Shown one piece after another: positions 53,128-61,702 of a DNA stretch of 64,000 bases (positions within the stretch are counted from its first letter, which is position 1; each line of letters starts with the position of its first letter). The DNA is from JAXGXT01 sp040772665 (GTDB lineage Bacteria; Bacillota; Clostridia; Lachnospirales; Anaerotignaceae). The translations under genes were made by a program, and so were the position numbers. The notes beneath the pieces were generated by a model. It worked only from the letters and a program-made list of their open reading frames with translations. It was not told the DNA's origin and made no database searches. The stretch covers positions 62,001 through 126,000 of the forward strand of contig JAXGXT010000005.1 of assembly GCA_040772665.1 (NCBI GenBank), given 5' to 3'.

Positions 53128-53138
53128 AATCTCCCCAC

Positions 53139-53522
53139 CTAAATAAAATTTTGCACCATTTCCATAAGTGCCATAATCACAGGCATTGCACTTACTGCAA
53201 TAAAAATTTTTCCAGCAAGGTCTATTTTAGTTGATATAGAGCCTTCACCTGCATCTTTTGCTATTTCAGAACCAAACTTTGCTATGTATGAAATACCGAT
53301 TATTTTTATAACAATGTTTAAATATCCATCACTAAGACCTGCTGTTTTTGTAAGGTGAGCTAAAAGGGAAAACACTTTTTCCAAATACCTTGCCGCAAAA
53401 AGAAAAATCAATATTCCCGTAACAAGGCTTAAAAGTATGCTAAATTGTGGGTTTTCCTTTTTTAATGCAACAGAAAGCACTGTTCCCACAATTCCCGCCA
53501 TAACAACCTGTAAAATTTCCAT
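53139..53522 (-). CDS. spoIIIAD: Stage III sporulation protein SpoIIIAD
   Basis: A 127-residue membrane protein with about four helices, homologous to SpoIIIAC ('MEILQVVMAGIVGTVLSVALKKENPQFSILLSLVTGI'). ATG 53522 follows GGGTTGGGAT. The frame extends upstream to 53573 but would overlap spoIIIAC. Confidence 0.93.
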   Translation of the reverse strand: MEILQVVMAGIVGTVLSVALKKENPQFSILLSLVTGILIFLFAARYLEKVFSLLAHLTKTAGLSDGYLNIVIKIIGISYIAKFGSEIAKDAGEGSISTKIDLAGKIFIAVSAMPVIMALMEMVQNFI

Positions 53523-53541
53523 ACTATCCCAACCCTTTATA

Positions 53542-53736
53542 TTAAAGATGAAAAAGTGTCTGAACTGTTTCAAAAAGTTTGCTTATGTATTGAATAACCC
53601 AGTATAAAACAACAACAAGCCCTGCAAGTGTTGTCATCATAGCCTGTTCTTCCCTGCCTGCCCTTATAAGCACCTGATTTAAAACGGCTATAAGTATTCC
53701 TGCCGCCGCAATTTGAAAAACAATATTAATCTCCAT
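53542..53736 (-). CDS. spoIIIAC: Stage III sporulation protein SpoIIIAC
   Basis: A 64-residue protein with two helices, the usual size. 'FQIAAAGILIAVLNQVLIRAGREEQAMMTTLAGLVVVL' is the family core. GGGGGG lies 7 bases before the ATG. A 70-base gap separates it from spoIIIAB. Confidence 0.94.
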   Translation of the reverse strand: MEINIVFQIAAAGILIAVLNQVLIRAGREEQAMMTTLAGLVVVLYWVIQYISKLFETVQTLFHL

Positions 53737-53806
53737 AATGTTCCCCCCGATATAAATTCAGAAATACATATTACTAAATAAAATAGTTTAACATTCTTTA
53801 TTCTTT

Positions 53807-54328
53807 CTATAGCAAAACAAGAGAAATCATAAGCCCGCACATTATTCCCAAAGATTTATAAAGCCTTTCTTCAGATATTTTTTTATCCCGCAATAGTGAT
53901 TGAGTGTTCTCTACATATTCAATTAAAAGCCTTGCGTTATCCGATTGCTGTCCTTTGTCTGCGTAACCCAAAGTTCGCCCGAAAGAGTAGATATACTCCA
54001 TATCTTCAGTATTAAAATATGAATGTTTTGAAACTTCACCCAAAACCTGTGCCCAAATGTCTATTAAAGCTTCACCGCTTCTTTTTTCTATTTCTTTTGA
54101 TGCCAAATCAAAAAGTATAGATATAACACCGCTTGTCCTTTCGCTTATTTCTTTAAAAAGACTGCCAAGAGGTGCTGAAGAATAAACAACTTCGCCTTTA
54201 AATATGGTTATGGCTTTTTTAAGCTGTTCAAGGTCATAAATTCTAAAAGAGGTTCTTGCAGCAAGATAAAGACCCGAAATATAAGTTGTTATCATAATTA
54301 TTATAAAACCTGTTATTTTCAGAAACAT
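53807..54328 (-). CDS. spoIIIAB: Stage III sporulation protein SpoIIIAB
   Basis: A 173-residue protein with N- and C-terminal helices and a cytosolic helical middle, related to type II/IV secretion F-type platform proteins. 'YISGLYLAARTSFRIYDLEQLKKAITIFKGEVVYSSAPLGSLFKEIS' and 'SLGIMCGLMISLVLL' fit. ATG 54328 follows AAAGGAGAAGG and comes 2 bases after the spoIIIAA stop. Confidence 0.94.
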   Translation of the reverse strand: MFLKITGFIIIMITTYISGLYLAARTSFRIYDLEQLKKAITIFKGEVVYSSAPLGSLFKEISERTSGVISILFDLASKEIEKRSGEALIDIWAQVLGEVSKHSYFNTEDMEYIYSFGRTLGYADKGQQSDNARLLIEYVENTQSLLRDKKISEERLYKSLGIMCGLMISLVLL

Positions 54329-54329
54329 T

Positions 54330-55232
54330 TTATCCTTCTCCTTTAATAACATTTAAATTTCCATCAAGTATATATTTAATATCTCCCATTGTTCCTTCCT
54401 TATTCTGCAAGAAAATAAACCTGTCAAAAATCTTTTTTTCAAATAAAGAAGAAAGCTCCATTCTTTTGGATATTGTTTCAATATCTTCCCCGTGACAAGT
54501 GCAAATAACCTTTACACCACAGCAGGTCATTTCAAAAATTGCTTTTGCATCTTCTTCCGTTCCTATTTCATCAACAGCTATAACCTCAGGGGCCATACTT
54601 CTTAAAGCCATTTTCATGCCAAAAACCTTTGGCGCACCATCTAAAACATCTGTGTTATCCCCTAAATCTATGTTTTCAGAAGAGATTTCACTTCTTTCGT
54701 CTATAACGGAAATTGTTATTGCTTTGCTGCTTATAAGCCTTATTAAATCTCTTAAAAGCGTGGTTTTTCCGCATCCCGGAGGAGAAATAATCATTGTATT
54801 AAGCACCTTTTTATTTTGTAAAACAAATGGCAAAACCTTTTCGCCACCGCCATAGATTTGATGAGAAATTCTTAAATTCACAGATGAAATCTTTCTTATA
54901 TCACTGACTTTTCCATCTTTAATTACAACCTTGCCAAAAATGCCTGCCCTATGCCCTCCTTTTAAAGAGATAAAGCCATTTTTGATTTCTTCATTTATCG
55001 AATAAAGTGAATATCCGCCTAAGGTTTCCATTGTTTCGGAAATGTCTTTAAAACTTGGCTTAAAATTCTTGTTAGGTATTAAATCTTTGTTTCCCCATAA
55101 TTTCAAAACTATGGGCTTATTTACTCTTATTCTTATTTCCTGTGTTTTTTCATATATTTCAGGCTCTATGGTTTCTAAACACTTTCTAATACTGCCGCTT
55201 GTCAAATAAAGAATTTCTGCTTTAGTGTTCAA
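54330..55232 (-). CDS. spoIIIAA: Stage III sporulation protein SpoIIIAA (ATPase)
   Basis: A 300-residue secretion-type AAA+ ATPase that powers the SpoIIIA-SpoIIQ channel. Walker A 'ISPPGCGKTTLLRDLIR', Walker B-like 'APEVIAVDEIGTEEDA', 'GHRAGIFG' and 'SVIDERSEI'. The start is TTG 55232, with GGAGGGG 8 bases upstream. An ATG at that spot is out of frame. First gene behind a sigma-E-type promoter. Confidence 0.96.
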   Translation of the reverse strand: MNTKAEILYLTSGSIRKCLETIEPEIYEKTQEIRIRVNKPIVLKLWGNKDLIPNKNFKPSFKDISETMETLGGYSLYSINEEIKNGFISLKGGHRAGIFGKVVIKDGKVSDIRKISSVNLRISHQIYGGGEKVLPFVLQNKKVLNTMIISPPGCGKTTLLRDLIRLISSKAITISVIDERSEISSENIDLGDNTDVLDGAPKVFGMKMALRSMAPEVIAVDEIGTEEDAKAIFEMTCCGVKVICTCHGEDIETISKRMELSSLFEKKIFDRFIFLQNKEGTMGDIKYILDGNLNVIKGEG

Positions 55233-55257
55233 GGCATGTACCCCTCCTCTTTTTAAA

Positions 55258-55285
55258 ATAGTATGACTTTGAAGAAAAAATATGC
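55258..55285 (-). promoter_or_regulatory. Sigma-E-type promoter of the spoIIIA operon
   Basis: On the minus strand, -35 GCATATT (55279-55285), a 13-bp spacer and -10 CATACTAT (55258-55265). This matches the sporulation sigma-E consensus KMATATT-N13/14-CATACANT at all but one fixed base. Expression would be limited to the mother cell. Confidence 0.8.
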
Positions 55286-55295
55286 TATTATATTG

Positions 55296-55324
55296 TTGAC
55301 AAGAAAATATCTTGGATATAAAAT
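55296..55324 (+). promoter_or_regulatory. Sigma-A promoter of aroF-tyrA-aroA
   Basis: Consensus -35 TTGACA (55296-55301), a 17-bp spacer and -10 TAAAAT (55319-55324). It stands back-to-back with the sigma-E promoter, 10 bp apart. Confidence 0.85.
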
Positions 55325-55370
55325 TGTTTCAGATTAATTTAACGCTTTAAAGCGCAACAGGAGGACAAAA

Positions 55371-56387
55371 ATGATTATTGTTATGAAAACTTCTTCAACA
55401 GAAGAAAATATAAAAAACATTATTAATAACCTTGAAGGGTGCGGACTTCAGGCACATCTGTCAAAGGGTAAAGATGTAACGATTATTGGAGTTGTGGGAG
55501 ATAAGCACATTTTCCTTGAAAAAAATCCACAGCTTATGCCGGGTGTTGAAAAAATTGTTCACGTAAGCGAAAGCTATAAACTTTCAAACAAAAAATTCCA
55601 CCCCGAAGCAAGTGTTATCGACATTGGCGGAGTTAAAATCGGCGGTGACGAATTTGTAATTATGGCAGGGCCTTGCGCAGTTGAAAGTGAGGAAATAATG
55701 TTTAAAACGGCAGAGGCTGTTTTAGAAGGGGGAGCCCAAATTCTTCGTGGCGGAGCATATAAACCTCGTACATCTCCTTACTCTTTCCAAGGTCTTGAAA
55801 GCGAAGGCCTTAAATATATGGCTAATGCAAGGGAAAAAACAGGCCTTAAAATTATAAGTGAAGTAACAAGCATTGTTGCAATTGAAGCCGCAAAAGAAGG
55901 CAAACTTGACCTTATTCAAATTGGCGCAAGAAACATGCAAAATTTTGAGCTTCTTAAAGCAGCAGGAAAATCAGGCATTCCCGTTCTTCTTAAAAGGGGT
56001 TTAAGTGCAACAATAGAAGAATGGCTTAATGCGGCTGAATATATAATGAGCGAGGGTAACTTAAATGTAATACTTTGCGAAAGAGGTATCAGAACGTTTG
56101 AAACATCAACAAGAAACACCCTTGATTTAAGTGCAATTCCTGTTATAAAATCAAAAAGCCACCTGCCTATTATTGTTGATCCAAGCCATGCAACAGGGGT
56201 TAGAGATTATGTTGCGCCTTTGGCAAAAGCGGCTGTGGCGGCTGGTGCGGACGGACTTATGATTGAAGTTCATCCATGCCCTGAATGTGCTCTTTCCGAC
56301 GGGCCTCAATCTCTTAATCCTGCAGATTTTAAAAAGCTTTGTGACGAATTAAGGCCTCTTATAAACCTTATGGGAAGGAAGTTCTAA
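55371..56387 (+). CDS. aroF: 3-deoxy-7-phosphoheptulonate synthase (DAHP synthase)
   Basis: First step of the shikimate pathway, from PEP and erythrose 4-phosphate. The 338 residues have an N-terminal ferredoxin-like regulatory domain (about 1-70) followed by the TIM barrel, as in Thermotoga-type AroF. Motifs: 'VIMAGPCAVES', 'RGGAYKPRTSPYSFQG', 'VLLKRGLSATIEEWL', 'PIIVDPSHATG'. The leading domain mediates feedback inhibition by Tyr or Phe in relatives. AGGAGG precedes the ATG. Confidence 0.96.
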   Translation: MIIVMKTSSTEENIKNIINNLEGCGLQAHLSKGKDVTIIGVVGDKHIFLEKNPQLMPGVEKIVHVSESYKLSNKKFHPEASVIDIGGVKIGGDEFVIMAGPCAVESEEIMFKTAEAVLEGGAQILRGGAYKPRTSPYSFQGLESEGLKYMANAREKTGLKIISEVTSIVAIEAAKEGKLDLIQIGARNMQNFELLKAAGKSGIPVLLKRGLSATIEEWLNAAEYIMSEGNLNVILCERGIRTFETSTRNTLDLSAIPVIKSKSHLPIIVDPSHATGVRDYVAPLAKAAVAAGADGLMIEVHPCPECALSDGPQSLNPADFKKLCDELRPLINLMGRKF

Positions 56388-57485
56388 ATGTTTGAAAAAG
56401 TAGGAATTATCGGTTTGGGTCTTCTTGGCGGCTCAATTGCCAAGGCTCTTAAAGGCCGTCTTCATACTAAAAAAATAGTTGCGGCAAACAGAAACGAAGA
56501 TGTACTTTTAACAGCTTACAACGAAGGAATAATTGACGAATATGCCACAGATGTTACAGAAATTTTCTGCGGCTGTGACGTTGTCTTTATATGCACCCCT
56601 GTTAACCTTATATGTAGCTATGCAAAAAAACTCACCTCATTTGTAGACAGTAGCTGTGTGGTTTCAGATGTGGGCAGCACAAAAGGAAACATTTATGAAG
56701 AAATGAAAGAATTTAAGGGAAAGTTCCACTTTATAGGCGGACATCCTATGACAGGGTCGGAAAAGTTTCGTTACAGTGCTTCAAAGGAGCATTTGTTTGA
56801 AAATGCTTACTATATACTTACTCCCGACGAAAGTGTTCCAAATGAATATTTAGAAGAATTCAAAAAAGGGCTTGAGGCTTTTGGGGCAATACCAATTGTG
56901 GTTTCCCCACATGAGCATGATTATATTGTGGCTTCCATAAGTCATGTTCCGCATATAATCGCTTCTGCCCTTTGTAATAATGTTAAAAACCTTGATACAG
57001 ACGAAAAACATATGAAACTTCTTGCGGCAGGAGGCTTTAAGGATATAACAAGAATTGCCTCCTCAAACCCTGCCATGTGGGAAAGTATTTGCATGGATAA
57101 CCAAAAGGAAATAATTAAAGTTCTTGGCAGCCTTGAAAATGTTATTTCCGATATAAAAACAAAAATTTTTAAAAATGATAATTCGTCTGTATATAACTAT
57201 TTTGAAGAAGCAAGGTTATACAGAAACTCCTTTTCAAGTACGTCAAAAGGCTCCTTTATTAAAATGTATGACATTAATGTTGATATACTTGATAAACCCG
57301 GCTCCATTGCAGTTATTGCCGTTTTATTTTCAGCCAACAGCATAAATATAAAAAATATGAGCATTGTCAATAATAGAGAGCAAGAAGGCGGAGTTCTTCA
57401 TATATCCTTTGACAGTGAAGAACAAAGGCAGCAAAGCATTAAAGTTCTTAGAGAAATGAATTTTGAGGTAACAATTAAAAACTGA
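56388..57485 (+). CDS. tyrA: Prephenate dehydrogenase with ACT domain
   Basis: Converts prephenate to 4-hydroxyphenylpyruvate for tyrosine synthesis. The 365 residues start with the NAD loop 'IIGLGLLGGSIAKAL' and contain 'VGSTKGNI', 'FIGGHPMTGSE' and 'SHVPHIIASAL'. A C-terminal ACT domain (about 290-365; 'DINVDILDKPGSIAVIAVLFSANSINIKNMSI') likely binds tyrosine for feedback. Its ATG follows the aroF stop directly. Confidence 0.95.
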   Translation: MFEKVGIIGLGLLGGSIAKALKGRLHTKKIVAANRNEDVLLTAYNEGIIDEYATDVTEIFCGCDVVFICTPVNLICSYAKKLTSFVDSSCVVSDVGSTKGNIYEEMKEFKGKFHFIGGHPMTGSEKFRYSASKEHLFENAYYILTPDESVPNEYLEEFKKGLEAFGAIPIVVSPHEHDYIVASISHVPHIIASALCNNVKNLDTDEKHMKLLAAGGFKDITRIASSNPAMWESICMDNQKEIIKVLGSLENVISDIKTKIFKNDNSSVYNYFEEARLYRNSFSSTSKGSFIKMYDINVDILDKPGSIAVIAVLFSANSINIKNMSIVNNREQEGGVLHISFDSEEQRQQSIKVLREMNFEVTIKN

Positions 57486-57499
57486 ATTGAGTGATAAAG

Positions 57500-58780
57500 A
57501 TGAACAAAACAATAGAAAAAAAATATAGCTTAAACGGTGAAGTGTCAATACCTGGAGATAAATCCATAAGTCATAGGGCTGTTATGTTTGGCTCTATTGC
57601 AAAAGGTGTAACAGAAATCTCTAACTTTTTAACAGGAGAAGACTGTCTTTCTACAATTTCCTGTTTTAAAAAAATGGGCATTGATATTTCAGTTGATAAA
57701 ACAAATGTAACAGTGCACGGAAAAGGTCTTTACGGACTTTCTAAGCCTTTAGAAACTTTAGATGTGGGTAACAGCGGAACAACATTAAGGCTTATAAGCG
57801 GCATACTTGCGGCGCAAAACTTTAAAATTAAAATTACAGGCGATTCCTCCATTCAAGGCAGACCAATGGACAGAATATCCAACCCTCTTTCTTTAATGGG
57901 CACACAAATAAAAGGAACAATTAAAAATTCAAAACTTTATGCTCCCCTTGAAATAGAGGGGAAAAAATTAAACCCTATTAGCTACACCCTTCCTGTTGCA
58001 AGCGCACAGGTTAAAAGTTCCATAATTCTTGCTTCCCTTTATGCAGAGGGTGAAACTGTTATAGTTGAACCTGAACCAACAAGGGATCACACTGAAATTA
58101 TGCTTAATTATCTTGGTGCAGATATAAAACGTGAAGAAAATAAAATAATCTGCAATCCTGTTTCACAGCTTTACGGAAAAGAAATACAGGTGCCCTCTGA
58201 TATTTCTTCTGCGGCATATTTTATGGTAGGCGGAGCAATATGCCCTGACAGCAAACTAACTCTTAAAAACATAGGGGTTAATCCCACAAGAGCAGGAATT
58301 ATTGAAGTTCTTAAAAATATGGGTGCAAAACTTACCCTTACAAACCAAAAAATTATGTGTGGAGAGTTGGTTGCCGATTGTTTTATTGAATCCAGCAGCC
58401 TTAAAGGAACTATAGTTGAGGGAAGCATAATTCCAACTCTTATTGATGAAATACCTGTTATTGCAGTTGCGGCCGCTTTTGCAGAGGGAGAAACAATAAT
58501 AAAAAATGCAGAAGAGCTTAAGGTTAAAGAAAGTAACAGAATTAAAACCGTTGTTACAGAGCTTAAAAAGTTTGGTGTTGATATTGAAGAAACTGAAGAC
58601 GGCATGATTATAAGAGGAAAAAAAGCGTTACATGGTGCTGTGTGTGAAAGCTACAATGACCATAGAATTGCCATGAGCCTTGCAATAATGGGAATTATGA
58701 CAGGTGATACAACCATAGTTCAATCGGAATGCGTAGATATATCTTTTCCAAACTTTTTCCAAACCTTGGAGGAATTATAA
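57500..58780 (+). CDS. aroA: 5-enolpyruvylshikimate-3-phosphate synthase
   Basis: Sixth shikimate step: joins shikimate 3-phosphate and PEP. The 426 residues show 'SIPGDKSISHRAVMFGSIA', 'DVGNSGTTLRLISGILAAQ', 'LPVASAQVKSSIILASL', and 'RDHTEIML'. The loop 'GDSSIQGRPMDRI' replaces the 'GNAGTAMR' style of class I. ATG 57500 is chosen over a start 9 bases earlier because GAGTGATAAAG fits it. Last of the aromatic genes; aroB, aroE and aroC are elsewhere. Confidence 0.96.
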   Translation: MNKTIEKKYSLNGEVSIPGDKSISHRAVMFGSIAKGVTEISNFLTGEDCLSTISCFKKMGIDISVDKTNVTVHGKGLYGLSKPLETLDVGNSGTTLRLISGILAAQNFKIKITGDSSIQGRPMDRISNPLSLMGTQIKGTIKNSKLYAPLEIEGKKLNPISYTLPVASAQVKSSIILASLYAEGETVIVEPEPTRDHTEIMLNYLGADIKREENKIICNPVSQLYGKEIQVPSDISSAAYFMVGGAICPDSKLTLKNIGVNPTRAGIIEVLKNMGAKLTLTNQKIMCGELVADCFIESSSLKGTIVEGSIIPTLIDEIPVIAVAAAFAEGETIIKNAEELKVKESNRIKTVVTELKKFGVDIEETEDGMIIRGKKALHGAVCESYNDHRIAMSLAIMGIMTGDTTIVQSECVDISFPNFFQTLEEL

Positions 58781-58781
58781 A

Positions 58782-59357
58782 ATGAAACTTATTCTTTTTG
58801 GTGACAGCCTTACCTATGGATACGGAGTGTCAAGCAATGAAAATATAGAAACATTAATAAAAAACGCTTATCCTTCTTGGAAAGTAATTAATAAAGGCAT
58901 TAATGGAGATTCAACAAGGGATGCCCGAAAAAGATTTGAAAGGGATGTTGCTTCCCTAAAGCCTGATATAGTTACATTTCTTTTTGGCTCAAACGATTCT
59001 GCAATGGGTGAAGGATATATAACCCTTTATGAATATAATATTAATCTTGAAATGATGATAGAAAAACTTAAGCTTATAAATCCTAAGTGCAAAATTATAA
59101 TGATAACACCGCCGCCTGTGGATGACACTGTTTTTATGCCTTATAATTATAACGAAAGACTTGAGCCTTATGTGGAAAACTGCAGAAACCTTGCAAAAAA
59201 GCATAATTTGGTTCTTGCAGATTTCAACCTTCATTTAAAAGAAGTAATCAAAAACGGTATAGATGAGTATCTTCAAGAAGACGGGGAACACCTTTCAAAA
59301 AAGGGTTATATTGAATTTTTTAAATGCATAGAAAAGAGCCTTAAAAACAGTTTTTAA
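58782..59357 (+). CDS. SGNH/GDSL hydrolase
   Basis: A 191-residue esterase-fold protein without a signal peptide. Catalytic blocks: I 'LFGDSLTYGYG' (Ser8-9), II 'NKGINGDS' (Gly), III 'FLFGSNDSA' (Asn), V 'EDGEHLSKKGY' (Asp-x-x-His). TesA/acyl-thioesterase-like or acetyl-esterase activity is possible; the substrate is unknown. It starts 1 base after aroA and shares that transcript, though no link to aromatic synthesis is known. Confidence 0.9.
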   Translation: MKLILFGDSLTYGYGVSSNENIETLIKNAYPSWKVINKGINGDSTRDARKRFERDVASLKPDIVTFLFGSNDSAMGEGYITLYEYNINLEMMIEKLKLINPKCKIIMITPPPVDDTVFMPYNYNERLEPYVENCRNLAKKHNLVLADFNLHLKEVIKNGIDEYLQEDGEHLSKKGYIEFFKCIEKSLKNSF

Positions 59358-59362
59358 GGCTC
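59336..59362 (+). terminator. Hairpin over the SGNH hydrolase stop
   Basis: GAGCCTTAAAAA/TTTTTAAGGCTC, 12 bp with a 3-base loop, covers the stop codon. The T run is inside the stem, not after it, so termination would be partial. The MATE gene follows 25 bases later. Confidence 0.45.
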
Positions 59363-59386
59363 CCATTATTCAAAAGAGGTATTATA

Positions 59387-60739
59387 ATGACAGAAAATAA
59401 AGAAAATAAAATGGGCACAATGCCCATAGGTTCACTTCTTATAAACATTTCACTTCCAATTGTTATAAGCATGCTTATTCAAGCACTTTATAATATAGTT
59501 GACAGTTATTTTGTTTCAAAAATAAGCGAAAATGCATTCACTGCCGTTTCCCTTGCTTTTCCTGTTCAAAACTTAATGATTTCCATTGCAGTTGGAACGG
59601 GAGTTGGAATAAACGCCCTTCTTAGCCGAAGCTTGGGCGAAAAGAACTTCACCCTTGCTAATAAAACTGCTGAAAACGGTGCCTTCCTTGCAGTTTTAAG
59701 TGCACTTTTAATGTGCGTTTTAGGTTTTTTCTTCACAGATTTTTATTTTAATGCACAAACTGATATAATGGAAATAGTTGAAAACGGAGTTATATACACT
59801 AAAATATGTACTGTATTTTCACTTTTTCTTTTTATAGAAATATTGTGCGAGCGTCTTTTACAAGCAACAGGCAGAACGGTTTACTGCATGATTACACAAG
59901 CCACAGGTGCTATTATCAATATAATTTTAGACCCTATACTAATTTTTGGTATGTTTGGTATGCCGAAAATGGGAGTTACAGGTGCGGCTGTTGCAACAGT
60001 TATTGGGCAGTTTTCATCTGCTGTTATAGGGATAATATTTAATCTTTATTTTAACCATGATATTAAAATAAAAATAAAAGGCTTTAAACCGAACTTCCAT
60101 GTTATAAAAACCATTTATAATATTGGTTTACCTGCAATTTTAATGCGTTCGGTTTCCACGGTTACGGTTTTTGGTATGAACAATCTTCTTCTCGGTTTTT
60201 CTTCAACAGCAACAGCTGTAATGGGTATTTATTATAAATTAGAAAGCTTTGCTGTAATGCCTGTTTTTGGCCTTAATAACGGAATGGTGCCAATAATCGC
60301 ATACAACTATGGTGCAAAACGAAAAGAAAGGATTATAAAAACAATAAAAATAAGCCTTATAGCCTCATTTGTAATAATGGGAGCAGCATTTTTAGCATTA
60401 TTAACACAAGCCGAAAAGATCCTTTTAATGTTTAATGCTTCCAGTGAAATGCTTGAAATCGGCATCCCTGCTCTTAGAATAATTTCAACACATTATATTA
60501 TAGCCTGCTTTTCAATAATTTTAACGGCTGTTTTTCAAGCTTTCGGAAAAGGTTTTTACAGCCTTACAATGTCTGTTACAAGACAGCTTGCAGTGCTTTT
60601 GCCTGTTGCATTTTTCCTCTCAAAAACGGGAGATTTATCTAAGATTTGGTTTGCATATCCAATTGCAGAAATTGTTGCGGTTATACTTGCGGTTATATTT
60701 ATGACAAAAGTTTATAAAAATAATATTAAAGATTTATAA
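59387..60739 (+). CDS. MATE-family efflux transporter
   Basis: A 450-residue membrane protein with about 12 helices of the multidrug and toxic compound extrusion family (DinF/NorM-like). Typical features: 'MPIGSLLINISLPIVISMLIQALYNIVDSYFVSKI', 'AVGTGVGINALLSRSLGE' and 'NIILDPILIFGMFGMPKMGVTGAAVATVIGQ'. Such pumps export cationic compounds with Na+ or H+. AGAGG precedes the ATG. Probably partly read through from the aro operon; substrate unknown. Confidence 0.93.
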   Translation: MTENKENKMGTMPIGSLLINISLPIVISMLIQALYNIVDSYFVSKISENAFTAVSLAFPVQNLMISIAVGTGVGINALLSRSLGEKNFTLANKTAENGAFLAVLSALLMCVLGFFFTDFYFNAQTDIMEIVENGVIYTKICTVFSLFLFIEILCERLLQATGRTVYCMITQATGAIINIILDPILIFGMFGMPKMGVTGAAVATVIGQFSSAVIGIIFNLYFNHDIKIKIKGFKPNFHVIKTIYNIGLPAILMRSVSTVTVFGMNNLLLGFSSTATAVMGIYYKLESFAVMPVFGLNNGMVPIIAYNYGAKRKERIIKTIKISLIASFVIMGAAFLALLTQAEKILLMFNASSEMLEIGIPALRIISTHYIIACFSIILTAVFQAFGKGFYSLTMSVTRQLAVLLPVAFFLSKTGDLSKIWFAYPIAEIVAVILAVIFMTKVYKNNIKDL

Positions 60740-60762
60740 GCACTAAATATATTAAAGCGGTT

Positions 60763-60800
60763 AAAAAAAAGGTAAGATTGAAATTCAACCTCACCTTTTT
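60763..60800 (-). terminator. Terminator of pyrE (shared)
   Basis: The minus strand pairs GGTGAGGTTGAA with TTCAATCTTACC using two G-U pairs, then TTTTTTTT. On the plus strand the same pairs are A-C mismatches, so it should work best for pyrE and less well for the MATE gene. Confidence 0.75.
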
Positions 60801-60833
60801 GATTGGCATAGAACAAAACTCTGTTTTTTTGTT

Positions 60834-61496
60834 TTAAAACCTGCAGTATTTTTCCATATATTCTTCCATTTTCGAAAGAACATCTTTATATTCTTCCTTT
60901 TCTTTAAGGTATTCATAAATATCTTTAACAGTTACTATGGAATGAACTTCAATTCCAAACTCTTCCTTAACTTCCATAACTGCTGTTTTTTCACTGTATT
61001 GACCAATTTCACAGCGGTTTACAGAAATAAACATATCATTAACACTTACCTTTGCCGCATCAAAAAGCACAGGCATTGTTTCACGGATTGCAGTTCCCGC
61101 TGTTATTACATCTTCTATGATTATAATTTTATCACCATCAACAGGTTTATAACCCACAAGACTTCCGCCCTCGCCATGATCTTTAACTTCTTTTCTATTG
61201 AAGAAATAAGGCTTATCAATATTAAATTCTGTTGCCATGTTTGCAGCCGTTGCCGCAGCAAGGGGTATTCCTTTATATGCAGGGCCGAATATGGCATCAA
61301 AGTTTTCTCCGCATGTATCTTTAATCAATTTTGAATAAAACTTAGCAAGGGTAGCAATTTGGCGGCCTGTTTTATAATTGCCTGTATTTATAAAATATGG
61401 TGTGTTTCTACCGCTTTTTGTTATAAAATCTCCAAAACGCAAAACATCAGCGCCTATCATAAACTCAATAAATTCGATTTTTTCGGAACTTAACAT
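60834..61496 (-). CDS. pyrE: Orotate phosphoribosyltransferase
   Basis: Joins orotate and PRPP to make OMP in pyrimidine synthesis. The 220 residues contain the PRPP motif 'KIIIIEDVITAGTAI', 'GPAYKGIPLAAATA' and 'NRKEVKDHGEGGSLVG' (catalytic flexible loop Lys/His). Physically near pyrD-pyrK-carB but behind a 206-base gap with a terminator, so it is probably transcribed separately. No obvious pyrimidine-specific leader seen. Confidence 0.97.
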   Translation of the reverse strand: MLSSEKIEFIEFMIGADVLRFGDFITKSGRNTPYFINTGNYKTGRQIATLAKFYSKLIKDTCGENFDAIFGPAYKGIPLAAATAANMATEFNIDKPYFFNRKEVKDHGEGGSLVGYKPVDGDKIIIIEDVITAGTAIRETMPVLFDAAKVSVNDMFISVNRCEIGQYSEKTAVMEVKEEFGIEVHSIVTVKDIYEYLKEKEEYKDVLSKMEEYMEKYCRF

Positions 61497-61593
61497 ATAT
61501 TTCCTCCCGTAAACTTATCTTTTAATCATAAATCTATTTTATATTTTTACAGCCTTAGAACACAGTAAAGTTAAAATATAATGGTAAAGGTCT

Positions 61594-61610
61594 TAGGGGC
61601 TTTGCCCCTA
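61594..61610. repeat. GC-rich palindrome TAGGGGC-TTT-GCCCCTA
   Basis: A perfect 7-bp stem in an A+T-rich gap, followed by ACACCCCC. It has the look of the short intergenic repeats seen in many clostridial genomes, but no second copy is in this window. Confidence 0.5.
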
Positions 61611-61647
61611 ACACCCCCACAAGAGTTTCACCCTTTGAACCCATATT

Positions 61648-61692
61648 AAAAGCAGATAGACCTGAGCAAAAACAAGGTTTTTCTTTATCTGC
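61648..61692 (-). terminator. Terminator of carB-pyrK-pyrD
   Basis: The minus strand pairs GCAGATA with TATCTGC (outer) and ACCT with AGGT (inner), followed by TTTTAAT. It begins 11 bases after the pyrD stop. Confidence 0.6.
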
Positions 61693-61702
61693 AAATAAAT
61701 TG

